This document shows positions 8,292-16,351 of a stretch of DNA of 44,690 nucleotides, in pieces. The stretch lies in contig NZ_QVLR01000017.1 in the NCBI RefSeq assembly GCF_014822185.1, positions 1 through 44,690 on the forward strand, given 5' to 3'. Every line of letters begins with the position of its first letter. The stretch's first letter is position 1. This stretch comes from Azoarcus sp. Aa7. GTDB taxonomy: Bacteria > Pseudomonadota > Gammaproteobacteria > Burkholderiales > Rhodocyclaceae. The translations under genes were made by a program, and so were the position numbers. Below the pieces are notes generated by a model. That model worked only from the letters and a program-made list of their open reading frames with translations, did not search any database and was not told the DNA's origin.

Positions 8292-9407
8292 ATGGATTAC
8301 CTCAAGTATTTCGTGCCCGTACTGCTGCAACTGGCCACGCTCGCGGGGCTGCTGGCCGGAGGGCATTGGGTGTGGGCCGGGATTGCCACGTTTCCGCTGC
8401 TCGCTCTCGTCGACAGCATCCTGCCGGCGGATTATTCGCCGCGGCGGATCAAGAGCCGCGCGCTGTCGCTGATTCCGGTGTGGATCTGCGCCATTCTCGG
8501 TCCGACCCTGTACCTGGCCCTCGCGTGGGTTGTCCTGAACGGCCACCTCGACGGTGCGCAGACGGTCGGCGCCCTGCTCAGCGTGGCGTGGCTGTCGGTG
8601 CTGCCGGTGATTCCGGCGACCCACGAGCTCTATCACCAGCGCGGCGCGATCTCGCGCTTCGCCGGGCGTTACGCGCAGGTCTGCTACCTGGACTGCACGC
8701 GCGACATCGGCCACGTCGTCACGCATCACATCCACGTCGCCACGGTGAATGACAGCGATACCGCGCCGCGCGGCATGTCGCTCTACGGCTTCGCGCCGCG
8801 TGCCGTGCTCGACACGACGCTCGACTGCCAGCGCACCGAGTGCGACGCGCTGGAAAAACGCGGCTATGGGCGCTGGTCGATCCGCCATCGGCTGTGGAAG
8901 GCGATCGTCGCCCAGCTCGTATTCCAGGCGGTCATCTACTCGATCGGCGGCTGGGAGGCGAATCTCGCGTCGCTCGGCGCGATGATCGTCGCGCGCTTCT
9001 GGATCGAAACCTTCAACTACTTCCAGCACTACGGGCAGGTGCGTGCGGTGGGCTCGCCGATCGAGAAGCGTCACGTGTGGAATCACCTCAAGCCGCTGTC
9101 GCGAATCATGACCTTCGAGATCACCAATCACGCCGATCACCACCTGAACTCCTACGCGCCGTATTACGCGCTGGTGCCCGACCGGAAGGCGATCCCGATG
9201 CCGAGCGTGTTCGTGTGCTTCCTCACCGCCTTGCTGCCGCCCATCTGGTTCAACTCGATCATCAAGCCCGCGCTGGAGCGCTGGGATCGCGAGTTCGCGT
9301 CGCCCGAGGAACAGAAGCTGGCGATGGCGCAGAACGAGCGCGCCGGTTGGCCGAACTGGATCGAATCGCGTGGCAGCGCGCGAGGCACGGCGCCGAATCA
9401 CGCCTGA
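8292..9407 (+). CDS. AlkB-like membrane diiron monooxygenase
   Basis: A 371-residue integral membrane protein with hydrophobic segments around residues 8-40, 55-82, 92-108 and 205-235. The histidine clusters of the AlkB/XylM/fatty-acid hydroxylase superfamily are present: HELYH (111-115), HVVTHH (141-146), NYFQHYG (242-248) and NHADHH (279-284). The second cluster differs from the EHxxGHH of classical AlkB, and the total is somewhat shorter than AlkB (about 400). Such enzymes hydroxylate methyl or methylene groups using O2 and electrons from rubredoxin or ferredoxin; neither donor gene is in the window. Placed between an acyl-CoA dehydrogenase and SDR genes, it probably performs the first oxidation of a hydrocarbon or terpenoid substrate (inference). 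Confidence 0.85.
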   Translation: MDYLKYFVPVLLQLATLAGLLAGGHWVWAGIATFPLLALVDSILPADYSPRRIKSRALSLIPVWICAILGPTLYLALAWVVLNGHLDGAQTVGALLSVAWLSVLPVIPATHELYHQRGAISRFAGRYAQVCYLDCTRDIGHVVTHHIHVATVNDSDTAPRGMSLYGFAPRAVLDTTLDCQRTECDALEKRGYGRWSIRHRLWKAIVAQLVFQAVIYSIGGWEANLASLGAMIVARFWIETFNYFQHYGQVRAVGSPIEKRHVWNHLKPLSRIMTFEITNHADHHLNSYAPYYALVPDRKAIPMPSVFVCFLTALLPPIWFNSIIKPALERWDREFASPEEQKLAMAQNERAGWPNWIESRGSARGTAPNHA

Positions 9408-9467
9408 TGAATGCGTAGTGCATGACTAATCCGTGGCGTCCGTCCGGATGCCCGGCAAGGAGACCGT

Positions 9468-10358
9468 ATGCTGTTCGATAAACAATGTCTGGCCGGCAAG
9501 CGCGTGCTGATCACCGGCGGGGGTACCGGCATCGGCAAGGGGCTGGCGCGGCACCTCGCGTCGCACGGGGCGAGCGTCCATATCTGGGGGCGGCGCGCAC
9601 AGGTCCTCGAAGAGGCGGCGGCGGAGATCAACAGCGAGCTCGACGCCGAGCGGGTGCATTGGCAGGCGGTCGATATCCGCAAGGCCGAAGCGGTCGACGC
9701 CGCCGTCGCGGAAATCTGGGAGAAGTGCGGGCCACTGACCGGCCTGATCAACAACGCCGCGGCGAACTTCATCGCGCCGACCAAGGAGCTGAGCCCGCGC
9801 GGCTACGAGGCGATCACCTCCACCGTGATGAACGGCGCGTTCTTCACGACGCAAGCCGTGGGTCGCCGCTGGATCGCGAACGGCCTGAAGGGCTCGGTGG
9901 TGTCGACGCTCGTCACCTGGATCTGGACCGGCTCGCCCTTCGTCGTGCCCTCGGCGATGGCGAAGGCTGCCGTGAATGCGATGACGATGTCGCTGGCGGT
10001 CGAGTGGGCCAAGTACGGCATCCGCGTCAATGCGGTCGCGCCGGGGCCGTTCCCGACCGACTACGCCTGGAAGATGCTCAACCCGACCGACGACAGCTCG
10101 GTCGGCGCGACGCAGGCCGACGAAGTGCCGGCCGGGCGCTTCGGCGAGATCTCGGAGTTGGGCAATCTCGTGCTGCTGCTGCAGTCGGACGGCTGTGACT
10201 ACATCACCGGCGAGACCATCGCGATCGATGGCGCACATCACCTCGCCGCGCCGTCCACCTTCGCCGGTCTGAACAAGCTCTCCGACGAGCAGTGGGCCAA
10301 CATCAAGGAACAAGCCAAGGCCGCGAGCGAGCACAGCAAGGCTCAGCGCACGGTCTGA
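9468..10358 (+). CDS. SDR, 2,4-dienoyl-CoA reductase-like
   Basis: A 296-residue short-chain dehydrogenase/reductase with cofactor motif TGGGTGIGKG and INNAAANFIAPT. The catalytic YxxxK of alcohol-oxidising SDRs is replaced by SAMAK, followed by AAVNAMTMSLAVEWAKYGIRVNAVAPGPF (shortened here), which is the pattern of the FadH/DECR-type SDR subfamily that reduces 2,4-dienoyl-CoA with NADPH. The C-terminal tail of about 40 residues is longer than usual. GGAG precedes the ATG at 9468. In this operon it could reduce an unsaturated ring thioester. It ends one base before the palindromic element at 10359. Confidence 0.8.
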   Translation: MLFDKQCLAGKRVLITGGGTGIGKGLARHLASHGASVHIWGRRAQVLEEAAAEINSELDAERVHWQAVDIRKAEAVDAAVAEIWEKCGPLTGLINNAAANFIAPTKELSPRGYEAITSTVMNGAFFTTQAVGRRWIANGLKGSVVSTLVTWIWTGSPFVVPSAMAKAAVNAMTMSLAVEWAKYGIRVNAVAPGPFPTDYAWKMLNPTDDSSVGATQADEVPAGRFGEISELGNLVLLLQSDGCDYITGETIAIDGAHHLAAPSTFAGLNKLSDEQWANIKEQAKAASEHSKAQRTV

Positions 10359-10492
10359 GAGGTTATGAATAAATCTACTGCGCGACCCGATTTCGCCCCT
10401 GTCGAACTTGGCAAATGCGTCGCCGTACTACTTGTACGGCTGCGCTTCTCGGGCCGAACTCGGGCCGCTCGCGACGATTTCTTCACAACCTC
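10359..10492. repeat. 134-bp imperfect palindromic element
   Basis: Terminal arms at 10359-10375 and 10476-10492 pair at 15 of 17 positions (GAGGTTATGAATAAATC against the complement of GATTTCTTCACAACCTC). At the centre GCCGTAC (10422-10428) and GTACGGC (10434-10440) form a perfect stem around TACTT. Intermediate segments also pair roughly, so the whole element could fold into one long hairpin. It carries no gene and lies exactly between two operon genes. It looks like a MITE or other dispersed palindromic unit. Confidence 0.6.
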
Positions 10493-10536
10493 TGATGTAT
10501 CGAAAACGGATTGATTAACCGCTTAACAGGAGACAG

Positions 10537-11307
10537 ATGGTGCGAGGACTCAAGGACAAGGTTGCGCTGGTCACCGGCGCGGCGAGCGGCATCGGGCTGG
10601 CGATCGCCAGGCGGCTGGCCGAGGAGGGCATGGCGGTCGGCGTGCTGGACATGAACGGCCAGGCCGCCCACGCGGCAGTTGAGCAGATCCGTGCGGCCGG
10701 CGGCAAGGCCGATTATGAAGCCTGCGACATCACCGATTACGCCGCCGTCACGAAGGCGGTGGCGGCGATCGAATCGCGCCTCGGGCCGACCTGGGCGCTG
10801 GTCAACAACGCCGGCTGGGACACCCCGACCGCCTTCCTGAAGACCACGCCGGACTTCTGGCGCAAGGTCGTCGACATCAACTACCTCGGCCCGATCCACA
10901 TGACCCACGCGGTCGTGGCGGGCATGGCCGAACGGGGCGGCGGCCGCGTGATCTTCATCGCGTCGGATGCGGGCCGGGTCGGTTCGTCGGGTGAGGTGGT
11001 CTATTCGGGCTGCAAGGGCGCGACGATCTCCTTCGCCAAGGCGCTGGCGCGCGAAGTGGCGCGCAACAACGTGCTGCTCAACTGCGTCTGCCCGGGGCCG
11101 ACCAACACGCCGGCGATGGATGCCTTCGTCGGCACCGGCGAGCAGGGCGAGAAGATCCGCAACGCGATGGTACGCGGCGTGCCGCTCGGCCGCATCGGCG
11201 AGCCGGACGACTATCCCGGCCTTGTCGCCTTCCTCGCGAGCGACGACGCCTCCTTCATGACCGGCCAGACCGTCAGCATCTCCGGCGGCTTGACGATGCA
11301 CGGCTGA
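10537..11307 (+). CDS. BadH-like 2-hydroxycyclohexanecarboxyl-CoA dehydrogenase (SDR)
   Basis: A 256-residue SDR with TGAASGIG, NNAG, catalytic Ser in FIASDAGRVGSSGE and an intact VYSGCK (YxxxK). The start MVRGLKDKVALVTG, the segment NNAGWDTP and the end SISGGLTMHG closely resemble, from memory, BadH of Rhodopseudomonas palustris. BadH oxidises 2-hydroxycyclohexane-1-carboxyl-CoA to the 2-oxo compound with NAD in anaerobic benzoate and cyclohexanecarboxylate degradation. The next gene is BadI-like, the enzyme for the following step, which strengthens the call. Ring substituents of the true substrate are unknown. Confidence 0.8.
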   Translation: MVRGLKDKVALVTGAASGIGLAIARRLAEEGMAVGVLDMNGQAAHAAVEQIRAAGGKADYEACDITDYAAVTKAVAAIESRLGPTWALVNNAGWDTPTAFLKTTPDFWRKVVDINYLGPIHMTHAVVAGMAERGGGRVIFIASDAGRVGSSGEVVYSGCKGATISFAKALAREVARNNVLLNCVCPGPTNTPAMDAFVGTGEQGEKIRNAMVRGVPLGRIGEPDDYPGLVAFLASDDASFMTGQTVSISGGLTMHG

Positions 11308-11323
11308 GCAAATCCTGACGCCC

Positions 11324-11418
11324 CGTAGGGCGGAAAAGCGAAGCGCCTTCCGCCACACGGCCGTCGAGATGGCAGGGCGAAACATTCGGCGGATAACGCT
11401 TCGCTCATCCGCCCTACG
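11324..11418. repeat. Dispersed REP-like repeat, copy 2
   Basis: Outer arms CGTAGGGCGG (11324-11333) and CCGCCCTACG (11409-11418) are perfect inverted repeats. Inside are GAAAAGCGAAGCGCCTTCCGCC and GGCGGATAACGCTTCGCTCATC (given in part), which pair further. A degenerate copy is at 464-550. It sits between the BadH-like and BadI-like genes and may affect their mRNA processing. Confidence 0.65.
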
Positions 11419-11454
11419 AACGACGCATCACCCACACTTTTCAGGCAAAAAATC

Positions 11455-12249
11455 ATGAGTACGCAATTCAAGGACATCCTCTACGAAGTCGGCGCCAACG
11501 CCGTCTACATCACCATCAACCGCCCCGAAGTCTTCAACGCCTTCCGCACGCAGACCGTCGAGGAGCTGATCCAGGCCTTCCGCATGGCCGACGAGGAGAA
11601 GTCGGTCAACGCCGTGATCTTCGGTGGCGCCGGCGACAAGGCCTTCTGCACCGGTGGCGACCAGAAGGTGCATCTCTCCGAGGACGGACTGTACGGCCCG
11701 CGCGGCATGGTCGGCCTGCCGATCGAGGAACTGCAGAGCGCGATCCGCGACTGCCGCAAGGTCGTCATCGCCCGCGTGCAGGGCTTCGCGATCGGCGGCG
11801 GCAACGTCTTCGCGACCATCTGCGACCTGACCCTCGCGTCCGAAAAGGCGCAGTTCGGCCAGGTCGGTCCGAAGGTCGGCTCGGTCGATCCCGGCTTCGG
11901 CACCGCCTACCTCGCGCGCATGGTCGGCGAGAAGAAGGCACGCGAGATCTGGTTCCGTTGCCAGCGCTATACGGCGCAGCAGGCGCTGGAAATGGGTCTG
12001 GTGAACAAGGTCGTGCCGCATGAGGAACTGGATGCGGAATGCGAACTCTGGGCTGCGGACATCAACCAGATGAGCCCGACCGCCATCGCCATCGCCAAGC
12101 GTTCGTTCAACGCCGACAGCGAGAACATCCGTGGCATCAGCTTCATGGGTGTGGCGGCGGTGAAGGGCTACTACCAGAGCGAAGAGTCGAAGGAAGGCGT
12201 GCGCGCGTTCAACGAGAAGCGCAAGCCCGAGTTCAAGAAGTACCTCTAA
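11455..12249 (+). CDS. BadI-like 2-ketocyclohexanecarboxyl-CoA hydrolase
   Basis: A 264-residue crotonase-superfamily protein of the MenB/BadI group. It follows the R. palustris BadI pattern closely, as I recall it: FKDILYEV, AFCTGGDQ (oxyanion region), GLPIEELQSAIRDC, ARVQGFAIGGGN, FGQVGPKVGSVDPGFGTAYLAR and the end FNEKRKPEFKKYL. BadI hydrolytically opens the ring of 2-oxocyclohexanecarboxyl-CoA to pimelyl-CoA. It follows the BadH-like gene and precedes a hydratase gene by 18 bases. This is the best single clue that the operon breaks a six-membered alicyclic ring at the CoA-thioester level. Confidence 0.85.
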   Translation: MSTQFKDILYEVGANAVYITINRPEVFNAFRTQTVEELIQAFRMADEEKSVNAVIFGGAGDKAFCTGGDQKVHLSEDGLYGPRGMVGLPIEELQSAIRDCRKVVIARVQGFAIGGGNVFATICDLTLASEKAQFGQVGPKVGSVDPGFGTAYLARMVGEKKAREIWFRCQRYTAQQALEMGLVNKVVPHEELDAECELWAADINQMSPTAIAIAKRSFNADSENIRGISFMGVAAVKGYYQSEESKEGVRAFNEKRKPEFKKYL

Positions 12250-12267
12250 CAGGAATCCGGGCGCGCA

Positions 12268-13872
12268 ATGGATCAGAACATCAGGGTCGAGCTGGATCAG
12301 GACGGCGTCTTGCTGGCATGCATCGACATGCCCGGCCGTTCGATGAACGTCTTCTCCATGGACATGATGGATTCGCTCGAGCGACTCGTCGTGCATGTGG
12401 AAGAGAATCCGGACGTGCGGGCGGTGGTGCTGACCTCCGGCAAGTCCGCCTTCATCGCAGGGGCTGATCTGGCGATGATCAGCAACGTGTTCGACAAGCG
12501 CGCCCGGTCCGATTCCCATGCCCAGCTGGTGGAACTGTGCGGCCGGCTCGGCCGCATCTTCCGGCGGCTGGAGAAAAGTACTAAGCCGTGGGTCGCCGCG
12601 GTCAATGGTCTGGCGCTGGGTGGCGGGCTCGAAGTGAGCCTCGCGTGCCACGCGAGGGTCGTGGCCGACGCGCCGAACGTTCTGCTCGGACTGCCCGAGA
12701 TCAAGCTGGGCCTCCTTCCCGGGGCCGGTGGCACGCAGCGGCTGCCCCGGCTCGTTGGCGCGCGGCGGGGTCTGCGGATGCTGCTCGACGGCAACCCGCT
12801 GGCCCCTGCGGCGGCGCTCGAATGCGGTCTCGTCGATGAGGTCGTCCCGCCCGCGGAACTGATCGCGGCGGCCAGGCGGCGCGCGTTGCTCTCGTTGGAC
12901 CGCAGGACGCCGCCCTGGGATCGCGCGGACGCGCCGTTCGACGACGAAGGCCTCGCCTTCGACGCCCCGGATGTGCGCCAGCGCATTGCCGACGAGTTCG
13001 GCGTGTCGGACGAAACCCTCGCGAAATATCCGGCCTATGTCGCGATCATGAACTGCGTGATCGAGGGCCGGACAATGCCGATGGATGCGGCGCTCGCGAA
13101 CGAGATGGATATCTTCGTGAACCTGATCCGGAACCCGGTCGCGGGTCACATGGTGCGCGCGCTGTTCCTCAACCGGCAGCGTTCGCTGAAGGCCACGCCC
13201 ATTTCGCTGGACCCGCGCACCGCCAAGGTGGCCGTGTTCGGCGAAGGAGCCGAAGCGGTCGCGAAGAAGCTCGCGGCGGCCAGGGCGCGAATCGTTGCGC
13301 CCGAAGCGCTGTCGCCCGGCGATGTTGCCGTGTTCACGGGGGATGCCATAGTCAGCCACGAACCATCGGTACGGTGGTTGACGGAGGACGCCACCACGCT
13401 CGGTGGGGCGGCCGCGGGTGTCTGGCTGTCCCCGAAAACCGAATACGGCCGCGCCGTCGAAGTCGTGCTCACCGCAGACGACGCGAGCGCGCGCGACGCC
13501 GGCCTCGCTGCGGCCCGCTGGCTGCGTGCGGATGCGATCCTCGAGACGCGTGGCGATGCCTCCTTGCTGCTGCAGTTGTCGCACAGCGTGACTGTCGCGC
13601 GGGAAGCGGGATGCAGCGTGGACGAACAGCTACTGGCGATCTCGCTGACAGCGATCCGCGCTTGGCAGGCGGGTGCGATTGCGGATACGCAGCTCGCGGA
13701 CTCGGCTGCCGTCGTCGCGGGAGTCGCACCGGCCTGGACTGGCGGACCGTTCGCCTATGCCGCGCAGCAGGGGCTCGAGGTGCTGCGCCGCCGCGCCGCG
13801 GGCGCGTCAGGAGTCTCGATATTCGCGTGGCCGGAGGGCGTGGAGTCGCTGTTTGCGGCGATTGCAGCCTGA
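12268..13872 (+). CDS. Enoyl-CoA hydratase fused to a degenerate 3-hydroxyacyl-CoA dehydrogenase region
   Basis: A 534-residue FadB/FadJ-like protein. Residues 1-200 are a normal crotonase domain with AFIAGADLAMI (oxyanion hole) and both catalytic glutamates, in GGGLEVSLACH and GLPEIKLGLLPGAGGTQ. The rest aligns in order with a FadJ dehydrogenase half but is eroded: the NAD-binding GxGxxG is reduced to AVFGEGAEAV, the Rossmann part is much shortened, and only the C-terminal WTGGPFAYA region is recognisable. The total is about 170 residues shorter than FadJ. Hydratase activity is likely and dehydrogenase activity unlikely. Good codon use and no stops argue for a maintained protein rather than a pseudogene. 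Confidence 0.8.
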   Translation: MDQNIRVELDQDGVLLACIDMPGRSMNVFSMDMMDSLERLVVHVEENPDVRAVVLTSGKSAFIAGADLAMISNVFDKRARSDSHAQLVELCGRLGRIFRRLEKSTKPWVAAVNGLALGGGLEVSLACHARVVADAPNVLLGLPEIKLGLLPGAGGTQRLPRLVGARRGLRMLLDGNPLAPAAALECGLVDEVVPPAELIAAARRRALLSLDRRTPPWDRADAPFDDEGLAFDAPDVRQRIADEFGVSDETLAKYPAYVAIMNCVIEGRTMPMDAALANEMDIFVNLIRNPVAGHMVRALFLNRQRSLKATPISLDPRTAKVAVFGEGAEAVAKKLAAARARIVAPEALSPGDVAVFTGDAIVSHEPSVRWLTEDATTLGGAAAGVWLSPKTEYGRAVEVVLTADDASARDAGLAAARWLRADAILETRGDASLLLQLSHSVTVAREAGCSVDEQLLAISLTAIRAWQAGAIADTQLADSAAVVAGVAPAWTGGPFAYAAQQGLEVLRRRAAGASGVSIFAWPEGVESLFAAIAA

Positions 13873-13883
13873 GGAGGACGAAC

Positions 13884-14309
13884 GTGGCGATCGACCGAAA
13901 GTTTCTCGGTTTCGCGCTGCCTCCGTTCAAGGTGACGGCAACGCCTGAGCGCATCGCGCGTTTCGCCGACGCCATCGGCGAGCGCAACCCGCTCTATCGC
14001 GAGGGCATCGCACCGCCGACCTTCCTGAAGGTGTTGGAAGGCGAAGACAACAGTTCGCGCCGAATCCTCGATGCGCTGGGCGTGCCGCTGCCGCGGGTGC
14101 TGCACGCCGAACAACAGTTCGACTACCTCGCACCGGTGCGCGCCGGCGACGAGCTCCTGGTCGAGCGCCGCGTTACCGACCTGTACGACAAGAAAGGCGG
14201 TGAGATGGAGTTCATCGTGATCGAGACGAGTTTCACCGGCCCCTCGGGAATGCTGGTCGCCCGCTCGCGCCAGATCGTGCTTGTTCGTAACGCTCCCCGG
14301 AGCCAATGA
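13884..14309 (+). CDS. FAS1-like/MaoC N-terminal-type dehydratase subunit
   Basis: A 141-residue protein started at GTG 13884 behind GGAGGA, 11 bases after the hydratase gene. The fold pattern is that of FAS1-like dehydratase (PF13452-type) domains: FKVTATPERIARFADAIGERNPLY, APPTFLKVL and HAEQQFDYLAPVRAGDELL. These half-hot-dog proteins usually pair with a second MaoC subunit to form an (R)-specific enoyl-CoA hydratase; that partner begins one base after this stop codon. Probable role: hydration of a ring or side-chain enoyl-CoA. Confidence 0.78.
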   Translation: MAIDRKFLGFALPPFKVTATPERIARFADAIGERNPLYREGIAPPTFLKVLEGEDNSSRRILDALGVPLPRVLHAEQQFDYLAPVRAGDELLVERRVTDLYDKKGGEMEFIVIETSFTGPSGMLVARSRQIVLVRNAPRSQ

Positions 14310-14310
14310 G

Positions 14311-14721
14311 ATGGCGATCGACCTGCTCAATGTCGCAGTCGGTGCGGTGCTCGCCGCCCGCGACTGTCCCGCGCGCGTCAAGGACGAGCTCGCGCAATAC
14401 GCCCACGCCTCCGGCGACATGAACCCGCTGCACCTCGACGAAGCCTTCGCCCGCAAGGCCGGTTTCGACAATCTCGTTGTGCACGGCATGCTCAACATGG
14501 CCCTTCTCGGCCGCCTGCTCACCGATCACTTCGAAACCGATACGATTCGCGGCTTCTCGACCCGGTTCGAAGGCGTACTACAGGTCGGCGAGCCAACCCG
14601 GGTGTCGATGACACTTGCGGGCCGGACAGGCGAACACGCCGAGATCGGGCTCGAAATGCTGACCCACGAAGGTCGGCGAATCGTCAGCGGTCATGCGAAA
14701 GTCCGACTCAGGATTTCGTGA
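14311..14721 (+). CDS. MaoC-like hydratase subunit
   Basis: A 136-residue hot-dog protein with the hydratase-2 motif region YAHASGDMNPLHLDEAFARKAGF (cut here) containing the catalytic Asp and His, then VVHGMLNMALLGRLL. ATG 14311 follows the previous stop after one base, so the two are translationally coupled and probably form a heterodimeric (R)-enoyl-CoA hydratase. It is the last gene of the operon starting at 7032; the next gene is on the opposite strand. Confidence 0.82.
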   Translation: MAIDLLNVAVGAVLAARDCPARVKDELAQYAHASGDMNPLHLDEAFARKAGFDNLVVHGMLNMALLGRLLTDHFETDTIRGFSTRFEGVLQVGEPTRVSMTLAGRTGEHAEIGLEMLTHEGRRIVSGHAKVRLRIS

Positions 14722-14824
14722 ATCCCGTGATCCCGGGCCGCGTCAGAGTCTTTCCGGCGCCATCCGGCCGACATGCCGCACGGACGGCAGCACGAAGGCC
14801 AGGCCGACGACGATTCCAGCCATG

Positions 14825-16351
14825 TCAGGGCGACTCCTGTCCTCTTTTCGCCCGGTACATGTCGGCGTCCGCGTGACACAGCAGGGCATCCGGGTCATGT
14901 CCGTCCTTGGGGAAGAAGCTGGTGCCGATGCTGACGGAGACGGTCGCGGATTGTGGGCCCAGTTCATACGGTTCGCGCACGATCTGGCAGATCTTGTCGG
15001 CGATGGCCTGGGCGTGGCATTCCAGGGTCGGTCCTTCGAGGAGCACGACGAATTCGTCGCCGCCCAGTCGCGCGACCGTGTCTTCTTCCCGCACGGCGTG
15101 GGATAGGCGCCTGGCCGCTTCGACGAGCAGGGCGTCGCCGGCGGCATGCCCCATCGTGTCATTGACCTCCTTGAAACGATCCAGATCCAGGAACAGCAGC
15201 GCAAAGGTCTCGTGTTTGCGTTGCGCGCGGGCAATGGCCTGTTGCAGCCGGTTGTGCAGCAAACCGCGGTTGGGCAGTCCGGTCAGCCCGTCGTGATCCG
15301 CCGCGTAGGCCAGTTCTTCCGCCCTTTGCAGCGTCTCAGTCACGTCGCGCAGGATCGACACGGCGCCCACGACCTTCCGGTGACGGTCGTACAGAGGCGT
15401 TGCCAGCTCTTCGATGACGCGCCTGTCTCCGCCTTTGCGCACCATGACCGTCTGTTTCGTGATGCGGCGGGCCGTGTTCAGCGTGTCTTCCATGGCGGTG
15501 CTGGTCCGTTCGTGCAGATGGCGGTCGAAGCTCTCGAACACCTCGCTTGCAGGACGGTCTCGCGCGCTGACGGAGGAGTGGCCGCAGATTCCTTCGGCGA
15601 CAGAATTCAGGTATTCGATGCGGCCGTCGGCGTCGATCAGCGCGACGCCCTCGCCGATGGAACTCAGGACCGTCTGCAGCCGATCCTTCTCCAGCAGCAG
15701 GGCTTGCTCGGCACGGTCGCGTCGCCTGTTTTCTTCTTCCAGCTCGCGTTTGTCGAAGCGCAGGATCATCGACGTCCGAACCGAGCGATTGAAACTCAAC
15801 GCCGTAATCAGCATTCCGATGAGGAAGATCGAGGTCATGACGCCCATGACCACGTGCAGTGTCGTACCGAGCATGAGGTAGCGAAACGCCAGGGGCAGCA
15901 GCGTCGGGAGCAGGAACGCCAGGCAGGCCTCCATCCTGAATGCCAGGACGGTAATGCTGCCGGCGGACATGCCGGCGAGGACGAAGGCGACGAATACCTC
16001 GTGGGCGGCGGACGTGCTCGGGATCATGACAAATGCCGTCGCCCCCCAGACGCAGCCGGCGAGGGCGGTTCCGGCCACGTAAGCGGAATTCCATCGGCGC
16101 GCTGCGTCGGGAGCGGGGCGCGCGCGGACGTAGCGCCGCACCAGCCAGGTGCGCAGTGCCGTCACCGACACCAGCGCCCCATACCAGGCGAGCAAGGTGG
16201 AAAAGGTGACATGAGAGCCCTGAACGAATGCCAGGATCGCGCCATTGACGAGCGTGATGGCATACGCCTGCGGCGCGTTCCTGTAGAGCAAGGCAATCAG
16301 TTCAGCGTTGAGCTGAACGGAATACTTGCGCTCGACGTCGCCATGTTCCAT
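14825..16351 (-). CDS. Membrane PAS-GGDEF diguanylate cyclase
   Basis: Started at ATG 16351 (MEHGDVERKYSVQLNAEL) the protein has 508 residues; the longer open frame upstream is unlikely coding. Residues about 25-205 hold several hydrophobic helices of a MASE-like sensor. A PAS domain (LSSIGEGVALIDADGRIEYLN) follows, then the GGDEF domain with RLGGDEFVVLL near residue 430. The RxxD inhibitory site (REED) stands five residues before GGDEF, so the enzyme is probably active and product-inhibited. It makes cyclic di-GMP from two GTP. No EAL domain is present. It lies between catabolic operons with no evident functional link. Confidence 0.88.
   Translation of the reverse strand: MEHGDVERKYSVQLNAELIALLYRNAPQAYAITLVNGAILAFVQGSHVTFSTLLAWYGALVSVTALRTWLVRRYVRARPAPDAARRWNSAYVAGTALAGCVWGATAFVMIPSTSAAHEVFVAFVLAGMSAGSITVLAFRMEACLAFLLPTLLPLAFRYLMLGTTLHVVMGVMTSIFLIGMLITALSFNRSVRTSMILRFDKRELEEENRRRDRAEQALLLEKDRLQTVLSSIGEGVALIDADGRIEYLNSVAEGICGHSSVSARDRPASEVFESFDRHLHERTSTAMEDTLNTARRITKQTVMVRKGGDRRVIEELATPLYDRHRKVVGAVSILRDVTETLQRAEELAYAADHDGLTGLPNRGLLHNRLQQAIARAQRKHETFALLFLDLDRFKEVNDTMGHAAGDALLVEAARRLSHAVREEDTVARLGGDEFVVLLEGPTLECHAQAIADKICQIVREPYELGPQSATVSVSIGTSFFPKDGHDPDALLCHADADMYRAKRGQESP

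Noticed and set aside
7008-9401. 797-residue minus-strand open frame
   Set aside because: It lies opposite two well-supported genes and its composition (Arg, His, Asp, Gly-rich, no domain) is that of an antisense shadow in GC-rich DNA.
10359-10492. Rho-independent terminator
   Set aside because: The palindrome is far too long and has no T-run at either end; a dispersed element fits better.
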